A program made the translations under genes and the position numbers. Below, one piece after another: positions 1-12,165 of a stretch of DNA of 64,000 bases. Below the pieces are notes generated by a model. The model was given only the letters and a program-made list of their open reading frames with translations, was not told the origin of the DNA and ran no database searches. How positions within the stretch are numbered: the first letter of the stretch is position 1; each line of letters begins with the position of its first letter. This DNA comes from Rhyacophila brunnea (lineage: Eukaryota; Arthropoda; Insecta; Trichoptera; Rhyacophilidae). The stretch covers positions 806,001 through 870,000 of the forward strand of contig JAGYXB010001324.1 in NCBI GenBank assembly GCA_022495005.1, given 5' to 3'.

Positions 1-3000
1 TCCATCCACCGTGTTAGTCTAGGATCAACGAGTTCAGGCAATACACAATTCATATAAATCTTGTCACTTGTGATGTGAAGAGTAATATTGTTTTTATTAT
101 TCAATGAAATAGGTTCTTACCTCAATATATGTTTTACTTGAGTTAAATAATTACTAATAAATTCCTAAGGTGATTCCATTCAATTCAACTCGGCATTAAA
201 TATATTATATTCTAAAAGTTTTGTACTATTTCATTTGAGTCGTTTTATGCGATCCTGGTTTCGCCTTTCGACATCGTCAGGATGCGCACTCATCAAATAT
301 ACACTGACAACGAAAGCAGCTAATTCTCACTTAACAATAAATAAATACAATAAAGTAAGGTAACAACTTTATCACCTACCTATTGAGTCAAAGTGCACAA
401 TGAAAAATTTAACAAACAATTAATTATGAATAGTTAAATTGTGGCAGTATGAAAAAAAAAGATTTTACCACAAACCATCTGAAAAATACATACATCATAA
501 AACATATAAGTGATTTTGTGCCCCAAAACACTTATTTTATTATTATTTTGACGATTAGGAAAATTATGACACATGTTTCAGTGGCCATTACTATGACAGC
601 ATTCGAAAACGTATTTTACTTTAAATTTTCTACAAATTTACTATTTGTGACATAAACCACTTAAGATCGATAAGAAATAGACCTTGAAAAATAATGTAAT
701 TTTGTTTCTATTGATAATGCCAATAAACATACTCCTGGATACGTCCCTTTGAAAATAACAAAACATGGCCACCCAGGTACATAAAAACTGTATTAAGTAC
801 ATGCAAAGTTTTTCAAATCGCTTAAAGCCCAACCAAGTAGGTATTTATCAAAATAATTAAAGTCCACCTATATTTTATCTAAACTGCTCAAGTCCAAAAT
901 ATTTTTTTTTATAAATGTTGCACCAAACGAATACCTTTAGGACTTCTTTGTAGCCATCGTGGTTATAAGATTCAATTATCTTACAATATCTCACATGCTG
1001 CAACCATTTGTATTACAAGATAATAAATAATATAATATAACTACATTTTTCTCAGTTTAACATTCAGTGGTATTTTATGATGTTTAATTTGTCAACACAA
1101 ATTATAACACCTGGTCTACGTCATGTGGTCTTGCCAATTTGATTGTTACTGCAATGCGAGTAAAGGTCATTTTTCTATGAGTTAAAATACTGTTCGCGAC
1201 GGATAAAATTTTGGAAAAAAAGACGTCATCACCCGTTGAAATTCAGAAGCCTACTAAGGTTAGAAATAAGAAATTAGAAAAATTATATGGATTAATCAAT
1301 CAAATGGTCTCTTTTTGGTAATTTTTCAAAATAATTATATTTCTAAATTGTCTGAAAATAGGATAAATACATGAAAACGTACGACGTGTTTTGGTAATAT
1401 AGCGTCATTAATTGTACCGAATTTATAGGGTTTTATTTATTTTTTCATTGTTAATTATTATTTATAGTATTACTTGAATGTTATATTATAATAAAAAAAT
1501 ATTTTTATTGTGCAGTATATATTATTCTGTGAGAAAAAATCATTCAAAATTGGCTGATGTATACTCAAACTAAAATGGCTTTAAAATATTTATTTTTCTG
1601 ATATTAAAAAAAATACGTAAGTTAATCAATCAAATGTATTATTTTACCCATTTATTTCATACAATATATACCTGCAAAACCATTATTAAGTTCAAAAATT
1701 TACTGTGGCGTGACAGTCGTTTTGGCCAATTTCGAAAACAGGACTGACTATTTGTCATTTATTTTAAAAAGTAAAGCGAATCAGAAAATTTTAATGACAC
1801 AAAAAGTTTTATTTGAATATAATTTATTAGATTTTAAATAAATAAAGTGTTTATTATGTGTCGATTCGTGTTAAACGTCCTTGCCATTTCCACGATTCTG
1901 AGAAGACAGGAAAAAACGGGTCCAATGGCCTTAAAGATTTCTTTATAAATTTTCATCGCTTGACGATCAACAACATATTGATGTAGATTCTGAAACAATA
2001 ATTTTAAAATCTACCTAATCTCAAAATATAAAATGACAATGGTCGCCATTTACACTTTTGTAAGAATGCGCAAATATAATATAGACATTTTATATAGGTA
2101 GGTACGTAATTTACTCAAACATAATCTTCTTTATATACCTACCTATTTTTTATGTTTGCCTTGGTAGATTTGCAAACGTTAAAATTACAATAGGAAAGTA
2201 CTATCATTATTCCGATACCACGACTGCAAAGAAATTTCAAGGAGCATACAATTGTATATACCTATAAACATAATATAATAAAAGTAGACTTACCCATTAA
2301 CTTATTTTATCAGCTATCGGATTGCAAAACCTTTTATCAATATGGTTTAAAAACACCGAACAGCAATATTATTCTGACACTTGACACTTGGACGACTGCT
2401 TTTGTTTTGAAAATATCATGTAGAATTGACATGAAATTTGAAAAGACTGATCGAAAGCTCGAATGTTGATTGGCTGGACCATGGGTGAGCTCTGATTGGT
2501 CATTGAAATGGCCTTGTATCATGCGACTTCGTGTGTGACCGTGCTACCATCTCTTCTGAAAACTGAGTATTAGGTGGTCACGTTCGCTGTATGGAACTTT
2601 CATCCCCCTGGTTAGTGTTAATCTAATAATTGAAACAGTACTATTTGCAAAATATTGCCGCATTTTGTAAGATACGTACAAAAATGTATTCCACGGTGAA
2701 ATCTTCAACGAAGAACTCGTCATTTGATAAAATGTTATACGAACTCATGTTTCACGTACTGCGGCGCACGAATAAGTGTCCCACGATGAACTGCATACGT
2801 ACCTACAACTTATATGTTACCCCAAATAATAATGTAGTGTTTGCTTCACTATTAATTCCACGGAAACATGTCAAACTTATTTTAACATGGATCATGTTTT
2901 ACTCAATGTCATGATCTCAGACGCAAAAGCGTTACGAAAAATAGACGTAGAATAACTATAGACGCGCAGCCCACCCGCGGCCTGCGCCCCACTCCGGTTA

Positions 3001-3713
3001 CTTATGCGCGCCGGTTATTTTCATTTTACGTTCAGTAGCCTACATTCAGTACGACATATTATTATTCATCTGTTATTATTACTTCTTTAGTTTTATTATT
3101 GTAATTACATAATTTTCAAAAAAGTTAAATTGTTTGAATCCTTTGGATTCGGTTACTTTGACAAATAAATTTTATTTCGAATTTGGCCAATCAGCTTTCA
3201 GAGAATCAGTAGGCAAAGCATGTTCCATGTTTGATAATTTTAGCCGTCGGGGTTTAAGTATTTTTTATAAAAAGTTCGAATTTTTTAAAAACGCTTTCGC
3301 TGTTTTCATTTCTTGCCTCCCAGCTTGGAAATCGCTGACATATTCCATGACATGACATCGAACAAGGAATGTCTGAGAAAGACAAATTTATTGGAGTTTA
3401 CATGGATATCTAATTTTTTTTTATCAATCTTCTTATATCAAAAGCAGAGCTGGTGACAATAATTGACTGTTCAGATTTGAAAAATTAAAACAAAATAATT
3501 TTAATTAATTGTGAATATTACTTCTGCTGTATGTCCAAAATACATAACAGTACAGATGACACAAATGACAATATTAACAGTGAAACCACGCACAACCCAT
3601 AACCATTTATGGACGCAATGGGTTGCAATAATTCGTAGATGAACACCGTCAGCTAGAAACACAGTTTAAGTGTTTAACGCTATGCTCAAAATATCGAGTG
3701 TCTGGGCACGAGG
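1..3713. other. AT-rich stretch without recognisable genes
   Basis: Open frames here (the longest 94 codons, 2630-2914, plus) have no motif I recognise. A GC-richer patch at 2960-3010 is the only compositional break. Confidence 0.5.
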
Positions 3714-3721
3714 AATGTATC

Positions 3722-4007
3722 CAGTGACGTCCCGTAGGGGTAGGCAGATTGAGCGTCGCTTGGGGGCGGCAGTTACTCGAAGGGCGGCAACTGATTGGAA
3801 ACAAAATGGATCGATGAATTAAAATAAAAGATTTATCGGGACTATATTTTTATTTCGGGTTCGTGATGTCTAGTTTACTTCCGTTGTCATTCGACGTCCA
3901 TGGCGACCAGAAATGACACGTGCACGGTTGATAAAGAATACTGTATAAGAAATGGGCGTTATTTTGTGCGTTGCCCAGGGGCGCTATTTTGTCTAGGGAC
4001 GTCACTG
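3722..4007. mobile_element. hAT-type MITE with CAGTGACGTCC ends
   Basis: 286 bp, terminal repeats CAGTGACGTCC and GGACGTCACTG, flanked by a perfect 8-bp duplication AATGTATC (3714-3721 and 4008-4015). A second copy is at 53468-54555 and a fragment at about 20891. Confidence 0.85.
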
Positions 4008-4015
4008 AATGTATC

Positions 4016-5276
4016 TGGAAAGGTGTGGTAATACCGCGGTTGAAACGACGAGAAGGTAATTATATGGTACTGATTGTGACATCTGCCGTTTAGTAGTGAT
4101 ATTTTTCATGTTAAAAGGTTGATTTCCATAATAAATTAATTAACTTATAGTATTTCTCAATAGATGACAGTAATATAAAAATCTATGCGTACTAGAATAA
4201 TATTTCAACAGAAGTAAAGTGATTTATTTTGAAAATATTTTCTTTATTGGCTAATAATAATGTTAAACAGGCGCGCACATAAAAGAATGTTTAGGGCGTC
4301 CATTTTGAAAAACTATTCATTTTTTTATTGATTTTTAAAGCAGGGCAGATGGCACTTTTACTCCACCTACTACTTTAAGATTCTCGTCGCTTCGATCGTG
4401 GAATAGCGCACTTTTCCAGGTACATTATTTATACTCAGACACTTCACACTTTGAGTCTAGCGATAAACATTGATATAACTGAGGGTTTCTATCATCCGCG
4501 CTCCTAGACAGTTGCACCAATTTATGAGTGCCACGAGACTTTGAGTAGTCACATGCATTACGTGTCGTAGAATGCTGAGAGGAGTAGGGCCAATCCGTTA
4601 GGAAGGCTGGTTGATAGTTACATCGTACGGGTCACTATCCTTAGTCATAACGAAGAAGAAGAACAACTGATATTATGTCATTTACTTAAATATGTATTTT
4701 TTTCCGTTGTGTGAGCGCCTGTTGTTAAAAAATTTAAGTAAACAAAATATGACATTACACTGTACACTCTAATAACCTAACAACTAACGCACAAGTCAAT
4801 TTTATAATTAGTTTGTTTTATAAATAATATATTTTTTATGAATATTTGTGTTTTTTGTGTTTTGTTCGTAATTTCCTTTGTTTTATGATTTTACCGAGGC
4901 TTTGACTGTGACTCGCTGTCATATCGCCTATTCTCATCTAGAAGAGGATCCACCGATCAGGCCCTCACTCCAATTCTGTTAAAGAACTTTACAATTTTGC
5001 CAAGCTCTTCCGCCTTACTCTCTCCCCCCGCCAGGGCACCTTTCAATTCGTCGCCATTCTCAAAGATATCCGCAATTCGCAGCTGTACTCTGCGTCATTC
5101 ATATTAAATTTATGGCATTGTACTGCTATTAAATTCCTTTTAATCTTTCAAGACTTTCTGGGTTCTGGCAAATAGTGTGTCCGAAAAATCATTATAATAC
5201 GACATATACACACAGAGGACAATCTTTTAATAATGACCAGTTTCTGCAGTCCCTATTGATGTGCAGTTGAATAACA
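4016..5276. other. Non-coding stretch, possible repeat remnants
   Basis: A pyrimidine-rich, GC-richer patch at 4925-5110 (CCGATCAGGCCCTCACTCC, CTCTCCCCCCGCCAGGGCAC) looks like a decayed transposon coding segment, but no frame is open. Confidence 0.35.
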
Positions 5277-5320
5277 TTTATTCTTAAGTAAGTAGGTATA
5301 GGAAAATAAAAGAAAAAGAA

Positions 5321-5326
5321 TTTATT
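5321..5326 (-). terminator. Candidate poly(A) signal of the sericin-like gene
   Basis: AATAAA on the minus strand about 200 nt past the stop codon; another lies at 5277-5282. The region is AT-rich, so chance occurrence is possible. Confidence 0.35.
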
Positions 5327-5522
5327 TTTTATCGTTTTTAATTTTCACACAAATTATAATAAATATTATTATAAAATCGATATTGTATGAATAAATTATT
5401 TAATACTATTTAAAGAAAATACTGAGATTGAAAGTATTTCTTAGTTACGAATAATTATGAATTAAGAATTATTTTACCAACCACCAAAGAGTAAGAAAAA
5501 GAAATTCAAAAAATAAACGATC

Positions 5523-8500
5523 TTATGCGTGTTTATTTTTCTTTGAACCACCAGAGCTGGCCGCGCCGGTAGCACTGCTACCACCACCGCCTGAACTAGC
5601 AGCACTAGCTGCACTGCTTCCGCCCTTTCCTGAGCTAGCCGCGCCTGCAGCACTTGAACCTCCTTTTCCTCCAGAGCTAGCGGCTCCGGTAGCACTACTT
5701 CCACCCATGCCGGAACTAGCTGCGCCTGCAGCACTAGAACCGCCTTTTCCACCAGAACTAGCAGCTCCTGCAGCACTTGAACCTCCTTTTCCTCCTGAGC
5801 TGGCGGCACCCGCTGCACTACTTCCACCCTTTCCACCAGAGCTAGCAGCTCCTGCAGCACTCGAACCACCTTTCCCTCCAGAACTGGCAGCTCCTGCAGC
5901 AGTTGAGCCTCCTTTACCTCCAGAGCTGGCAGCTCCTGAAGCACTTGAACCTCCTTTTCCATCGGAGCTGGCTGCGCCCGAAGCAGAACTGCCTCCTTTT
6001 CCTCCAGAGCTAGTGGCTCCTGCAGCACTTGAGCCTCCTTTACCTCCAGAGCTGGCAGCTCTCGAAGCACTTGAACCTCCTTTTCCATCGGAGCTGGCTG
6101 CGCCCAAAGCAGAACTGCCTCCTTTTCCTCCAGAGCTAGCGGCTCCTGCAGCACTTGAACCTCCTTTACCTCCAGAGCTGGCAGCTCCTGAAGCACTTGA
6201 ACCTCCTTTTCCATCGGAGCTGGCTGCGCCCGAAGCAGAACTGCCTCCTTTTCCTCCAGAGCTAGCGGCTCCTGCAGCACTTGAACCTCCTTTTCCATCG
6301 GAGCTGGCTGCGCCTGAAGCAGAGCTGCCTCCTTTACCTCCAGAGCTGGCAGCTCCTGAAGCACTTGAACCTCCTTTTCCATCGGAGCTGGCTGCGCCTG
6401 AAGCAGAACTGCCTCCTTTTCCTCCAGAGCTAGCGGCTCCTGCAGCACTTGAACCTCCTTTACCTCCAGAGCTGGCAGCTCCTGAAGCACTTGAACCTCC
6501 TTTTCCATCGGAGCTGGCTGCGCCCGAAGCAGAACTGCCTCCTTTTCCTCCAGAGCTAGCGGCTCCTGCAGCACTTGAACCTCCTTTTCCATCGGAGCTG
6601 GCTGCGCCCGAAGCAGAGCTGCCTCCTTTACCTCCAGAGCTGGCAGCTCCTGAAGCACTTGAACCTCCTTTTCCATCGGAGCTGGCTGCGCCTGAAGCAG
6701 AACTGCCTCCTTTTCCTCCAGAGCTAGCGGCTCCTGCAGCACTTGAACCTCCTTTACCTCCAGAGCTGGCAGCTCCTGAAGCACTTGAACCTCCTTTTCC
6801 ATCGGATCTGGCTGCGCCCGAAGCAGAGCTGCCTCCTTTACCTCCAGAGCTGGCAGCTCCTGAAGCACTTGAACCTCCTTTTCCATCAGAGCTGGCTGCG
6901 CCCGAAGCAGAACTGCCTCCTTTTCCTCCAGAGCTAGCGGCGCTCACTGCGCTACTTCCGCCCTTACCACCAGAACTAGCAGCTCCTGCAGCACTTGAAC
7001 CTCTTTTCCCTCCAGAGCTGGCAGCTCCTACAGCACTAGAACCTCCCTTTCCACCAGAGCTGGCTGCGCCTAAAGCAGAACTGCTTCCTTTCCCCCCTGA
7101 ACTAGCTGCACCAGATGCACTTGATCCTCCTTTTCTTCCGGAACTAGCAGCTCCGGTAGCGCTACTTCCTCCCATGCCAGAACTAGCTGCCCCTGAAGCG
7201 CTAGAACCACCTTTGCCTCCTGAGCTTGCTGCAGCGGCCGCACTCGAGCCACCTTTCCCTCCGGAACTAGCAGCTCCACTGGCACTGCTGCCTCCTTTAC
7301 CACTAGAGGCTGCTCCTGCGGCGCTTGATCCACCTTTTCCTCCCGAACTGGCGGCTCCGCTAGCACTGCTGCCTCCTTTACCCCCGGAACTTGCTGCCAC
7401 TGCAGCGCTCGAACCCCCCTTTCCTCCAGAGCTGGCTGCAGCAGCCGCACTAGATCCACCAGCAGATGCCGCACTAGCTGCAGCGCTGCTACCATCATCG
7501 GACTCTTCTTCGCCCCAGTTATCATCAGCAAGATGATTATTGTGGTCTTTTCTGTGTTTATCAGAACCCTTATTGTTCCATGCATTATTATCTTCATGTG
7601 TGTCCTCTTTAATCTCCTTCCATTCATTACCATCATTATGGTTGTTGTCTTCTTTCTTCCAACTATTATCATCGTGTTTTGTCTCACTTTCATCCTTCCA
7701 TGCACTATCTTCTTGTTTCCAATTGCTGTCATCTTCTTTCTTCCAACTGTTATCATCTTGTTTCCAATTACTGTCATCTTCGTGTTTCGTCTCATCTTCT
7801 TTAATCCAATCATTGTCATTATGCTTCACTTCCTCCTCTTTGTGCCATTCGTTATTATGTTCTTCGTGGTTTGAATTCTCCTTCCAATCATTGTTCTCGT
7901 TATGTTCCTCCTGGGGTGGGTCAGAGTGTTCCTCATTTTGTTTCCAACTAGTTTGATCATCATGATTGTCATGATTTTCATTATTCCATTGATTACTCTC
8001 TTCTATTTTCCAATCGTTATTTTCTTCTGTGTTCACAGCTTTAGTATTTTTATTATTCCAACTGTCATTACTCTCTTCCACCCAGTTGTTTTTCGTCTTC
8101 ATACTCGCAGATTGGCTGACATTTATCTGTAAAAATAATTGTCATTCCATAAGTATTGTTCTCAAATACCCTCAGTATTTTCACTGAGAGTTTACAGACG
8201 ACATTAATGTATTATCTAAAAAGCCAAAAAAGCCAAAAGATCCAAAAAAATCTGTAAAATAAAATACAGGAGCTTACAAATGGAAGCCGCAAAGAGTAGT
8301 TAATTAATAATTATTCTTAAGTATTATTTAAGAATTATGTGAGTTTCTGAAGAATGTATGAGTAAAGATGATCTGTGTCTCTAATCTCCATAAACGTAAA
8401 AATTACTACAAATTATTTAGATAAATGGACTATTAATTTTCCTTAATTTTATTGAAGTAGTACAGCGCAACAGGCGATTTAAAAAAAAATAATATAACGA

Positions 8501-8786
8501 AATTTCTGTTGTGTGTTTATCTGACAACTGGTCAACCAGCCACGCCGGGCCCCAGGCTGGAGTCCTGTCAGCCTCCCCTTTGTGGGGGCACGGCATGTTG
8601 CCACTAATACTAGGTAACTGAGAATAGTAACATGATCTATTAGAGAGCTGCGTTTCAGTTCGCTCCAGGCCATTTCGAGCCCTGCACTCGTCGTTAAGCT
8701 AACAGAACAATAATCAGAATATCACTTACCATATTCACGAAGATAAACACCCCAACCAAAAACAGTCCACAAAATATTTTGGCCAT
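5523..8786 (-). CDS. Sericin-like Ser/Gly/Ala repeat silk protein (two exons)
   Basis: Joined from exon 1 at 8730-8786 and exon 2 at 5523-8126; the intron 8127-8729 has a GTAAGT donor and a TTTTTACAG acceptor, phase 0. The product is 886 aa. Exon 1 encodes 19 residues, MAKIFCGLFLVGVFIFVNM, a hydrophobic signal peptide. Residues about 28-230 are acidic and hydrophilic (Asn, Asp, Glu, Lys, His) with regularly spaced Trp in NDW, NSW and SNW contexts. Residues about 231-875 are some 45 copies of a 14-residue unit close to GSSASGAASSGGKG. The tail ends SKKNKHA and is basic. High Ser/Gly with periodic Lys fits sericin-type glue proteins that coat silk fibres; known sericin genes also have a small signal exon and a long repeat exon. 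The repeat sequence itself matches no named sericin I can identify, so orthology is open. A mucin-like cuticle or glue protein is the alternative. Confidence 0.8.
5920..6945 (-). repeat. Higher-order minisatellite in the sericin-like exon
   Basis: The 42-bp coding repeat is organised here into a trimer of about 126 bp (42 aa) carrying SGA-SSDGKGG, SGA-SSGGKGG and AGA-SSGGKGG versions in order. The trimer recurs with near-identical codons and occasional dimer steps. This pattern is typical of unequal exchange. Units at both ends of the exon are more divergent. Confidence 0.85.
8505..8700. repeat. Dispersed GC-rich repeat in the intron of the sericin-like gene
   Basis: CACGCCGGGCCCCAGGCTGG and nearby sequence recur at 28800-28870 with a few changes. 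Much more GC-rich than its surroundings; type unknown, probably part of a LINE or SINE. Confidence 0.5.
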
Positions 8787-8973
8787 ATTTTTTCTTCAAT
8801 TATCAAAAAAAAATTAAAATATTGTGAGATTTTTTAATGCGGAAAATATATTAGTAATTTAAAATACTTCCAAAAAAGGAAGTGTTTCAAGCTGAAAACA
8901 CTGAGTTTAGTTGGTGCCTTTTCCATGCGGTTTCCCAAACAGGAAGTGTGCCGTTTGTGGTTTGTCCGATACA

Positions 8974-8980
8974 TTTTATA
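8974..8980 (-). promoter_or_regulatory. TATA box of the sericin-like gene
   Basis: On the minus strand TTTTAGTATAAAATG reads towards the gene, with TATAAAA at 8980-8974. This is about 190 nt upstream of the ATG at 8786, so a 5' leader of roughly 165 nt is expected if initiation is about 30 nt downstream. The TAGTATAAAA core matches the promoters of the three coiled-coil genes. Position and match are seen; function is inferred. Confidence 0.5.
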
Positions 8981-9317
8981 CTAAAATGTCCCTTGTAATA
9001 ATCACATTTTAATTTTTGGACAATTTGTTACTAATATTGCCTATTATTCAATACTTCATTTTTAATTCAAAATCAAATGCATTGTCATAACAATATTAAA
9101 TATTTCCGAATATTGTTCAAACGTCCCCAGGTGTTCAAATATTGTGTACACAATATTACAATTCAACAAATTTTACTTTATGACAATTTTTGTATAGAAT
9201 TTTTGACATGTAGGTAATTTACTGGCCAGCTGTCTTCGTAAGGGGCAGTGGTCTGAAACCTACGACTTTCCATTCGATTGATTGCGGTACTACAATACAG
9301 CGATAGCAAACCTTTTT

Positions 9318-9565
9318 ATTGAACATACATAATTTTGAAAACACTTCTGAGAAAATATATTATAACCAATTGAAAAAATCTTTTTGAAAAAAGTAAGAAG
9401 TAGTAAAGTAATCGAACCTGCATCTCTCGGGTATCGCGGCCACGCACATATACCATTATGCTAAAGGAGTCATACTTAATTGAGACAAATTTTAACTATT
9501 TGCTTTTAACTCGGAAGCGCTTAAAGTATTTTCAAAATTATGTATGTTCAATATTTAGAATATTA
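9318..9565. mobile_element. MITE with tRNA-like core, diverged copy
   Basis: Inverted ends ATTGAACATACATAATTTTG and CAAAATTATGTATGTTCAAT enclose a minus-strand tRNA-like block (about 9410-9470, GAGATGCAGGTTCGATTAC). Confidence 0.6.
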
Positions 9566-9570
9566 CATTC

Positions 9571-9795
9571 TTATGGCCGCGTGACTTAAGCGTCGGCCTA
9601 TAGTGTCATGAGTCCCAGGTTTGAATCTTGGGTCTGGAAAGTACACATATTGTTTTTCAATTTGTGTGTCAGTCAGAGTATGAACCTAATAGGTTGAGCA
9701 AGTGGCTGACATCCATTTCTCGTAAAAACAAAATCTGCTAATAAGTTCCACTCTGTGGAGGTCCATATTATGATCTTATTAGGATCGGTCGGAAA
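9571..9795 (+). mobile_element. tRNA-derived SINE, family 1
   Basis: Starts with a tRNA-like head (GGCCGCGTGACTTAAGCGTC) and a box B-like GGTTTGAATC, followed by a shared body (TATTGTTTTTCAATTTGTGTG, then CTGACATCCATTTCTCG) and an end near TTAGGATCGG. Not a working tRNA: no cloverleaf can be completed. Confidence 0.75.
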
Positions 9796-9929
9796 TTAAA
9801 CAAACATTTGAATTTCTAAAGATTCTTTATTCTTCTCAATGTGAGTATTCTATTTACGCAATAGCGCATCAAAGACGCATGATTGCTTCAGTGAAAGAGA
9901 AAGAGACAGGTTATGCGTTACAGATAGAC

Positions 9930-10380
9930 AGATATTTATATCAAGAGAAATTTTTAAAAAAGCTTATTTTAGAGTGCGTTCAGAAGAAATTTCTTCGATG
10001 TTTTTATTTTAAGACATATTATTATGACTATTTTCCTTTCGATAATAATTCGTCAAATTTAATGATTATTTTCCGACTTCCTTTCTATAAGGCATGCTTA
10101 CTTTTCACTCTCTTGAATCTCGTAGGTTACTTCTGCTCTTGAAGCATTTTTGCCTGTTATCGCGAGGGATGGTTTCCAATCCTGGTGTCCTAATCAATTT
10201 GAATTTACATGCACCTGTCAGTTACCTACGCGGTCATAATTTATTCTTGATCGGAGCCGTTTTCTCGTGTCAAACCTATCAGGCACCATTAACAAGGGCT
10301 GCAAGACTAGTCAATGCGCTCCCCAAAAGCGTAGACATTTTCAGTGATGTGCTGTGTATTTTGTTTTTGTAATTTTATTT
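9930..10380 (+). mobile_element. Jockey-like LINE reverse-transcriptase C-terminal fragment
   Basis: Frames around 9879-10372 contain LILECVQKKFLRCFYFKTYY, then SLESRRLLLLLKHF, GMVSNPGVL and the late TRAARLVNALPKSVDIF. This order matches the region after the palm domain in Jockey-clade LINEs. Several frame changes; inactive. Confidence 0.65.
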
Positions 10381-10806
10381 TACTCTATTAGATTGTTTTT
10401 ATATATTTTATTCTTCTCTCTTGTGAGAGTAATATTTGTTATAATGTAAATCTCATGTTGTCAACGTCTTGAATTAAGATTTGTTATGCCCACAATGTTT
10501 TGTTTTCTTAAATACATAAATATAATATCTATTATGACAATTCGTAGAAAATTGTAGGACCGAGCGGGGTTCAGACTCACATCTTTCATATTCCGGGTGA
10601 ATGTTCTATTCTTTAAGCTATACGATAGGTATATCTAATATTTTTAATAACTACATTTATCTTAGGTACCTACTACATCAAACGCAACTACTGAATAAAA
10701 ATTTGACTAGCGCCGGGCATCGGTTAAGTCTAGTTCAGAGAATTTTAGTTGACTGACGTGTAATTTAGTAATTAAACATTTATGGACCAGTGTTGCCATC
10801 TTTTTT

Positions 10807-11165
10807 ATGTTGATTATAGTACTTAAGGGTAAAAATTATAGTATTTCTGAAATGTGGCGCATGAAGATACCCAGATTGACTCCAGACCATTGGGTTTCTC
10901 AGTTCTTAACCCGAAGCGGTGGTTTTGCCTTCAAGCTCTGTCAGCTTGGCCTAATAGAATCTCCGACTTGCTTATGTGGCGAATTGTAGGATGCCGATCA
11001 CATCCTCTGGGAGTGTCCCCATATATCGGTTGAATGGGAAGAGCTTCTCAAGTCGGTCCGATCCTCAGTTGGATCGGTTGGCCATTACGATTTGGTATTA
11101 ATACCGGGAAGAAGAAAAATGATGGAACTCACATGTATGTCGGTGGTTGAATCTTCTTCAGTATT
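10807..11165 (+). mobile_element. R1/I-like LINE C-terminal fragment
   Basis: A frame with SQFLTRSGGFAFKLCQLGL, SPTCLCG and then, past a TAG at 10987, DADHILWECP. The Cys-x-Cys-Gly ... Asp-x-x-His ... Cys-Pro pattern is the C-terminal knuckle of R1/I-type LINEs. Confidence 0.65.
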
Positions 11166-12029
11166 ATTTTGATTGGGAGATGTGTGTGGACATCAGGATA
11201 AATTATAACACAGTAACTTTCGATTTGACAGATTCTCCGCGGAGACGTTTAATTACATTAAATTATACAAGTTTGGAACACAAGGGCTCAGCATGAGTGA
11301 GATAAAGTAACGTTAAATTGACGAAGTTACACAATTCATGTCGATGGCTAGCGTGCATACAGTATTCATCTGGATCACATTTCACTTTGCATTTTATTAC
11401 ACATGGACGTGTTCACACAATGGAGAGGTCAGCGTCGGAGCACTTTATCGGGGACGCGATAATTATGGGAATTAATATTACCACATTATAGGTAAAGGGT
11501 ATACTGATCACAATTTAGAGAACATATTATCCGGCTTATATCAACAACCACGCCGCTGCCCGCAGAAGCGGCGCGTCCGTTTTGGGGACGATTTCCCTAC
11601 CTCCAATATATTTAAGGGTCGGTTGACAACTGGCTATCTTTTTCCAAAAAGCCTGTTGGTTGGTAATGAGACGTGGGACGACCGCCACGGCTGTGGGGTG
11701 AGGGGAAGTTATTCGGCTGACTAACGGGACTTCTGTCCGTCCGCCTTGCTCAAGGTCGGATGCAGGTATCTGCAAAGGGACTTCGCGTAAAAAAAATGCG
11801 TTCGCAACAACAATGCTTGAAGCGTTCCGTTTGTACTGCAGGGCTGTGCAACCTTTTAGTTGGGAGGCGTTTCGATATTAATGTTAAATTGTTGATCTAG
11901 AATTTGAAACTGTCGCGCCGGAATCTTTTCTTTTTTTGTCTGGTGACAGTATCTACGAGGAAAAATTTCTCAGCATTTAAAAATAATGCGGCATTTTACG
12001 GCGAACGGGGTCTTTTTTCACCGAGAATT

Positions 12030-12165
12030 GACCATACTTCATTATATCGAAGTAGGGATCACGCACACTCTAGTGCACGCCAACCAAGGGCTTGGGAAGT
12101 TGCTCCTGGGACACTTTTGGCACAAATTTGAACAGCGCCTATCGTTCGTTACTCCACGGCTCAAA
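12030..12165 (+). repeat. LINE 3'-end repeat
   Basis: TTGGGAAGTTGCTCCTGGGA and flanking sequence match the minus strand of 32955-33080. Probably the untranslated end of the R1/I-like LINE. Confidence 0.5.

Noticed and set aside
2630..2914. 94-codon plus-strand frame
   Set aside because: No motif, signal peptide or splice context; compatible with chance in AT-rich DNA.
5474..6886. 470-codon minus-strand frame of Glu/Val/Leu/Gln repeats
   Set aside because: Shifted-frame shadow of the same repeat exon, with no start context or upstream exon.
5523..7500. Regular short repeats resembling an array
   Set aside because: Not CRISPR: repeats are contiguous coding units without unique spacers, in a eukaryotic gene.
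5707..7536. 609-codon plus-strand frame rich in Pro/Glu/Ala/Leu
   Set aside because: It is the antisense of the sericin-like repeat exon; a 42-bp repeat without stops in one frame is open in others too. The minus-strand frame has the signal exon, splice sites and TATA box.
7070..7819. 249-codon minus-strand frame of Met/Thr/Ile/Lys
   Set aside because: Another shifted-frame shadow of the sericin-like exon.
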